Source: an uncultured Latescibacterota bacterium
GTDB taxonomy: Bacteria > Latescibacterota > UBA2968 > UBA8231
Assembly: GCA_958295495.1 (NCBI GenBank)
Contig: OY282352.1
Span: forward strand, 2,852,001-2,916,000
Length of the DNA stretch: 64,000 nucleotides
Direction of reading: 5' to 3'
Part shown: positions 61,701 through 64,000 of the stretch, one piece after another
How positions within the stretch are numbered: position 1 is the stretch's first letter
Layout: each line of letters opens with the position of its first letter
The notes under the pieces: generated by a model
Seen by the model: the letters and a program-made list of their open reading frames with translations, nothing else
Told to the model about the DNA's origin: nothing
Databases searched by the model: none
Made by a program: the position numbers and the translations under genes

Positions 61701-62335
61701 TTGAGTTCGCACTTGAGAACATTGACAAGTTCAAGACGAACAGTGCAAATACTCTCAGCGAACACTTATTTACCTACTATCTATGGAAAGTTTATCCACT
61801 TAGAGGAGACAGCAGCTTGCTGGAAAAATTTTACGAAAAGACCAAGGAAAACAAAAAGCGATGGTCTCACTTGTTTGATTATGTGGGCCGCCGTTTGAAA
61901 AACAGCGGCAAGCAACTGGAAGCAGACCTTAAGCAGAGAATTATCGACTTTTTCGACTGGCGTTTTGAGAAGAAGGAACCATCTGAACTTAAAAAATTTG
62001 CTTTTTGGCTGGAAGCAGAGTGCTTGGATGCAGAATGGCGTCTGAAGTCAAATTCATCGATTCTCGATGTATGCGGATCAGGAGATATAGAAATATACAC
62101 CCAAGTGAACACCTTACAGGAGATGATTGAGGACCATACTGCGCTGGTCGTAGAGTGCTTTGCCAAGCTGACTGATTTCGCTGTTGAGAATGATCCGATT
62201 CCAACCAATAAAGCGAAACCGATCCTACAGGCTGGGCTGAACAGCGATGATGAAACTGTGAGAGCAAATGCCGAACGAGCTCGCGAGAACCTACTTCGAT
62301 GCGGGCGCTTTGATTTTTTGGACATGGAAGGGTAA
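58769..62335 (+). CDS. large PIN-domain protein with helical repeat tail, candidate defence effector
   Basis: Protein of 1188 aa. Residues 1-190 look like a PIN/DUF4935-type nuclease: LYIDTEVFKRQGLRL (first Asp), LLIPAMMERELLRHY (Glu), FPDAFILSALESY and IAVVSGDGDFGTSC (late Asp residues). The remaining about 1000 residues are rich in Glu, Lys, Leu and Trp with a helical repeat look and no recognised domain; there is no P-loop. Base composition is AT-richer than hsdR or hsdM. It follows the type I locus by 75 bp on the same strand. The domain design (RNase-like head on a big solenoid) and place suggest a phage-sensing RNA-cleaving protein, but function is not known. Confidence 0.6.
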   Translation: MRHIPTSLYIDTEVFKRQGLRLDTGDFKSLKDTFVKGGLRLLIPAMMERELLRHYQTQAKECADAVHKAQQKHPMPFLEMWTPRPEKEVIDECFNELKSQWEQFKSHFVVEELPLVGDIDRVVGWYFSVEPPFSEKKNKEFPDAFILSALESYHNDHKANIAVVSGDGDFGTSCKVRSYIDHFDSLKKYANAFKPELTREQYLIEEPVDPTQSIVTEDLQELKAILGRGADATQVEIDRVIKLLQSRGENYRYFFNNADEPMWIPYLKASGLLDNLPEVERTEGGSLKIPDWPPIYYLERVCDSAHEEVFTILEGLPENTNPLVLEEILTIVLKSDDTNDLMRLSEKILAFVDHSQWGHEKIIQLVDRLSLMDRRFGGFSEPFLLKVVEFQPDQQAEDKQARRKANPEDWTTRLEPRPRFDEWEYYQILEKGVRPLAEREPYPTARILLDATATMIRLFYQDELEENSSSDLSIFWCQRINRSSRDYQDLRESLVHTLTFACEKVYEKTPESVSALDQALRNQRWGIFTRIRQHLYALHINEQTKPWIREMILTHEDYDKREHHFEFQRMIRLACENFGADLLSETEKERIFDAVLRGPSRQVFQNWAGDSFTEELFEERKRYFHRKQLNPFASVLFGKYGGYFEKLKTEEEKSITGDDYEPYESEGVKMGEKRSPKPIEELKKSSDEEILSFLNEWENVHRDPDEWWVDINFEGLAEAFQSIFKEIIILDESRLQFWIENRDRLERPIYVKAIVSAIHEQVKLKQFDKLDQWFDLCEWILAHPDQPNEEGINRSDVSREHPSWQSSRRAVGDFVGMCLEKDINVPISGRQRLASLLDKLCTQYDRRLDEDEPVLLNRDDQLTEAINNTRSMALEHLVDFGYWIRRQSEDDQADTPEVFTILEKRLSSECKYSLTLPEYAILGLNYGRICYLNREWAVRHKNDLLPQEKLLAWTEAFGNFLRYNRPYKQDFDIVRDDIEFALENIDKFKTNSANTLSEHLFTYYLWKVYPLRGDSSLLEKFYEKTKENKKRWSHLFDYVGRRLKNSGKQLEADLKQRIIDFFDWRFEKKEPSELKKFAFWLEAECLDAEWRLKSNSSILDVCGSGDIEIYTQVNTLQEMIEDHTALVVECFAKLTDFAVENDPIPTNKAKPILQAGLNSDDETVRANAERARENLLRCGRFDFLDMEG

Positions 62336-62477
62336 ACCATCTGTTTTGGCTACTACGAGAACCACATCTTATGGAAGAAACAGCAGAAGAAGCGAACCGT
62401 GGGTGAGGTTTGGGGACTTCTAAACTACGACTACATCCGCTCGCCACTTATCGGCGACGCACGAAAAGGAGAGGCAA
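62336..62477 (+). other. possible 3' remnant of an unknown gene
   Basis: One frame reads FGYYENHILWKKQQKKRTVG then EVWGLLNYDYIRSPLIGDAR and KGEANE before a stop that overlaps hicB. There is no start codon and no family I recognise. The AAAGGAGAGG at its end also serves as ribosome-binding site for hicB. Confidence 0.35.
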
Positions 62478-62699
62478 ATGAATAACCGCAAAGAGACCAT
62501 TATTAGGTACAAAATCGCCCTTCACCAATCTGACGAAGGCTACAGTGTGTCGATCCCCGGCTTTCCGGGTTGTTGGTCCGAGGGAAGAACAGAAGAAGAA
62601 GCCCTCGTTAATATCGAAGCCGCCATTCGAGAATATCTCAGCGTCGTAGAAGACCTTTTGGAGGATGCCGAAGTCCGAGAAATCGAACTGACTGTATAA
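62478..62699 (+). CDS. hicB: HicB-family antitoxin
   Basis: Protein of 73 aa. IRYKIALHQSDEGYSVSIPG, FPGCWSEGRTEEEALVNIEA and AIREYLSVVEDLL follow the HicB/UPF0150 fold closely. AAAGGAGAGG precedes the ATG. The expected hicA toxin just downstream is only a stub. Confidence 0.88.
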   Translation: MNNRKETIIRYKIALHQSDEGYSVSIPGFPGCWSEGRTEEEALVNIEAAIREYLSVVEDLLEDAEVREIELTV

Positions 62700-62701
62700 A
62701 C

Positions 62702-62736
62702 ATGCCCAAAATTCCGGGTATCAATCATCGTAGATA
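62702..62736 (+). pseudogene. hicA: hicA stub
   Basis: MPKIPGINHRR then a stop. MPKIPGINHxxAVRALEKAG is the usual start of this HicA subtype, so about 11 codons remain and the rest is lost. The antitoxin is again kept without its toxin. Confidence 0.6.
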
Positions 62737-62763
62737 AGCTCATCGCGATCACGCGATTCCAGC

Positions 62764-62792
62764 TTGACCTCTGGCCGAGGATATACTATACT
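62764..62792 (+). promoter_or_regulatory. promoter of the Gp37-TcmP fusion gene
   Basis: TTGACC (62764-62769), 17-bp spacer, TATACT (62787-62792). It lies about 100 bp before the ATG at 62891. Confidence 0.65.
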
Positions 62793-62890
62793 TATGTTCA
62801 GCTATTTATTGCGAACCGGATGGATGCTACGCAGCTTGTGCGTAACATCCGTTAGTCAGTAAATGCAGAATGGACACGGGAGCCGACGGC

Positions 62891-64000
62891 ATGTCTCGCA
62901 AAAGCACCATTGAATGGACCAACAGCACTTGGAACCCGGTCACCGGTTGCACAAAGGTGAGTGCGGGATGTGACCATTGCTATGCCGAACGCCTTTCCGA
63001 GCGTTTTCGCGGCGTCAAGGGCCATCCTTTTGAGACCGGCTTTGATCTCACCCTGCGGCCCGAGCGTCTCGAACAACCCCTGCGCTGGCGACGTCCACAA
63101 CTCGTCTTCGTCAATTCGATGAGCGATCTTTTTCACAAGAACATTCCCACCGAGTACATCGCCCGCGTATTCGACGCGATGGAACGCGCTGATTGGCACA
63201 TTTATCAGGTGCTTACCAAGCGCAGTTCGACGATGCGCGATTTCATCTATCGGCACTACTCGGGTCAACTGGCTCCCCCGCATATCTGGCTTGGCGTCTC
63301 GATTGAAAACGCCGCGGCCATGACGCGCCTGCGACACTTGAAACAGACCAATGCCTCTGTGCGCTTTGTCTCATTCGAGCCGCTGCTCGGCCCTCTCAGC
63401 ACGGTGAATTTGGAGGGCATTCACTGGATCATCGCCGGAGGCGAGAGTGGGCCGGGGGCACGTCCGATGCAAATAGAGTGGGTGCGGGCCTTGCGCGATC
63501 AGTGCCAAGCCCAGCGCGTCGCCTTCTTCTTCAAGCAATGGGGCGGGCGCACCCCCAAAGTGGGCGGCAATACGCTCGACGGACGCCAATGGTTGGAATA
63601 CCCACAAATGGAATCTGAACAGCAGCTTGGTATGTCGTTACAAGTGGCTGGCGTACCAACAGACGATGCAAACGATCTGCCCGACGTTGGCCCTTGGGCG
63701 CAGGAGAAGCTGATGTGTCTCCGCAAATATCTCCACGCCTATACCACCATTCTCAGTAAGAAACAATTCAAAGGGTACTTCTACATTGACGCCTTTGCAG
63801 GACCTGGAACGCTTAAAATTCGCCAGCAGCAAACGGACGACCCCGGTCAGAAGTTATTACTTGAAGTCTCCGATCATGGTATGCAAGATGCAGGTAAAGT
63901 CGAGTACATTAGCGGATCTCCGCGTGTTGCGCTCGAGTTGGAAAAGCCCTTTACGGACTACATATTCATTGAAATTGATAGACAGCGTCTAAATCGACTC
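62891..64000 (+). CDS. Gp37/Gp68 (three-Cys-motif) protein fused to TcmP partner, partial
   Basis: Open from the ATG at 62891 (GGGAG 8 nt upstream) through the window end, 370 codons with no stop. Residues 1-245 are a phage Gp37/Gp68-like domain: STIEWTNSTWNPVTGCTKVS with AGCDHCYAE giving the three-cysteine motif, then FVNSMSDLFHKNIP, SIENAAAMTRLRHL and AGGESGPGARPM. After a linker (about 246-265) it continues as the TcmP partner: DVGPWAQEKLMCLRKYLHAY, GYFYIDAFAGPGTLKI and YIFIEIDRQRL, a methyltransferase-like Rossmann start. These are normally two adjacent genes; here they are one frame. Function of the pair is unknown; phage or defence settings are common. Confidence 0.85.
   Translation, partial: MSRKSTIEWTNSTWNPVTGCTKVSAGCDHCYAERLSERFRGVKGHPFETGFDLTLRPERLEQPLRWRRPQLVFVNSMSDLFHKNIPTEYIARVFDAMERADWHIYQVLTKRSSTMRDFIYRHYSGQLAPPHIWLGVSIENAAAMTRLRHLKQTNASVRFVSFEPLLGPLSTVNLEGIHWIIAGGESGPGARPMQIEWVRALRDQCQAQRVAFFFKQWGGRTPKVGGNTLDGRQWLEYPQMESEQQLGMSLQVAGVPTDDANDLPDVGPWAQEKLMCLRKYLHAYTTILSKKQFKGYFYIDAFAGPGTLKIRQQQTDDPGQKLLLEVSDHGMQDAGKVEYISGSPRVALELEKPFTDYIFIEIDRQRLNRL

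Overview
The window looks like a chromosomal segment of a GC-rich, uncultivated Gram-negative bacterium. An outer-membrane polysaccharide exporter, a MacAB-type efflux system and murB/murD all point to a diderm. I cannot name the phylum; a Latescibacterota- or Poribacteria-like lineage is a guess. TGA is used as an ordinary stop in most genes, but two small genes carry an in-frame TGA at a redox cysteine position, each followed at the right distance by a bacterial SECIS-like hairpin. The organism therefore very probably makes selenoproteins.

Layout. (1) 1-2.1 kb, minus: polysaccharide co-polymerase (partial) and SLBB/Wza-type export protein. (2) 7.4-2.2 kb, minus: a tightly packed seven-gene operon (LecA-like lectin, APH-like kinase, DUF5069-like selenoprotein, FAD/NAD reductase, family 2 glycosyltransferase, argC, tatD). 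(3) 7.5-10.9 kb: murD, a sulfatase and a convergent ArsC-family selenoprotein. (4) 11-26.1 kb: a mosaic of duplicated, partly broken genes. An arylsulfotransferase, three multi-spanning GT-C-like glycosyltransferases and a PQQ-dehydrogenase/cytochrome c fusion all end in the same roughly 100-residue C-terminal module, and pairs of them also share N-terminal leaders. Internally deleted relatives, an ATPase-nuclease gene with two fragments of itself, toxin-antitoxin remnants and a truncated transposase lie between them. (5) 26.2-33.1 kb: APS/PAPS reductase, an Rpn-like nuclease, and a three-gene unit of two ABC half-transporters with Cys4 knuckles plus DUF1854.

(6) 33.5-46.2 kb: BtrH-like protein, YIP1 membrane protein, and a MacA/MacB efflux operon whose adaptor (35.4-36.6 kb) is separated from its two permeases and ATPase (43.1-46.2 kb) by a 6.4 kb accessory insert. 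That insert is bordered by a 21-bp direct repeat and carries a large AT-rich Schlafen/STAND/TPR-like protein, a hicAB pair with a broken hicA, and a DUF4143 ATPase. (7) 46.2-51.4 kb: a secreted hypothetical protein, a Phd/VapC module with a clear promoter and operator, a CopG/PIN remnant, glcF, a nucleoside deoxyribosyltransferase-like gene and murB. (8) 51.4-64 kb: a defence-like region. It holds type I restriction hsdR, fic with its own consensus promoter, an hsdM-hsdS fusion split by a fresh IS4-family insertion (9-bp target duplication, 18-bp terminal repeats), a 1188-residue PIN-domain protein with a long helical tail, hicB with a hicA stub, and a Gp37/Gp68 (three-Cys-motif) protein fused in frame to its TcmP partner, running off the end.

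The strongest leads for new biology are the two selenoproteins (especially the DUF5069-like one), the shared C-terminal module on unrelated exported enzymes, the two giant defence-like proteins, and the Gp37-TcmP fusion.
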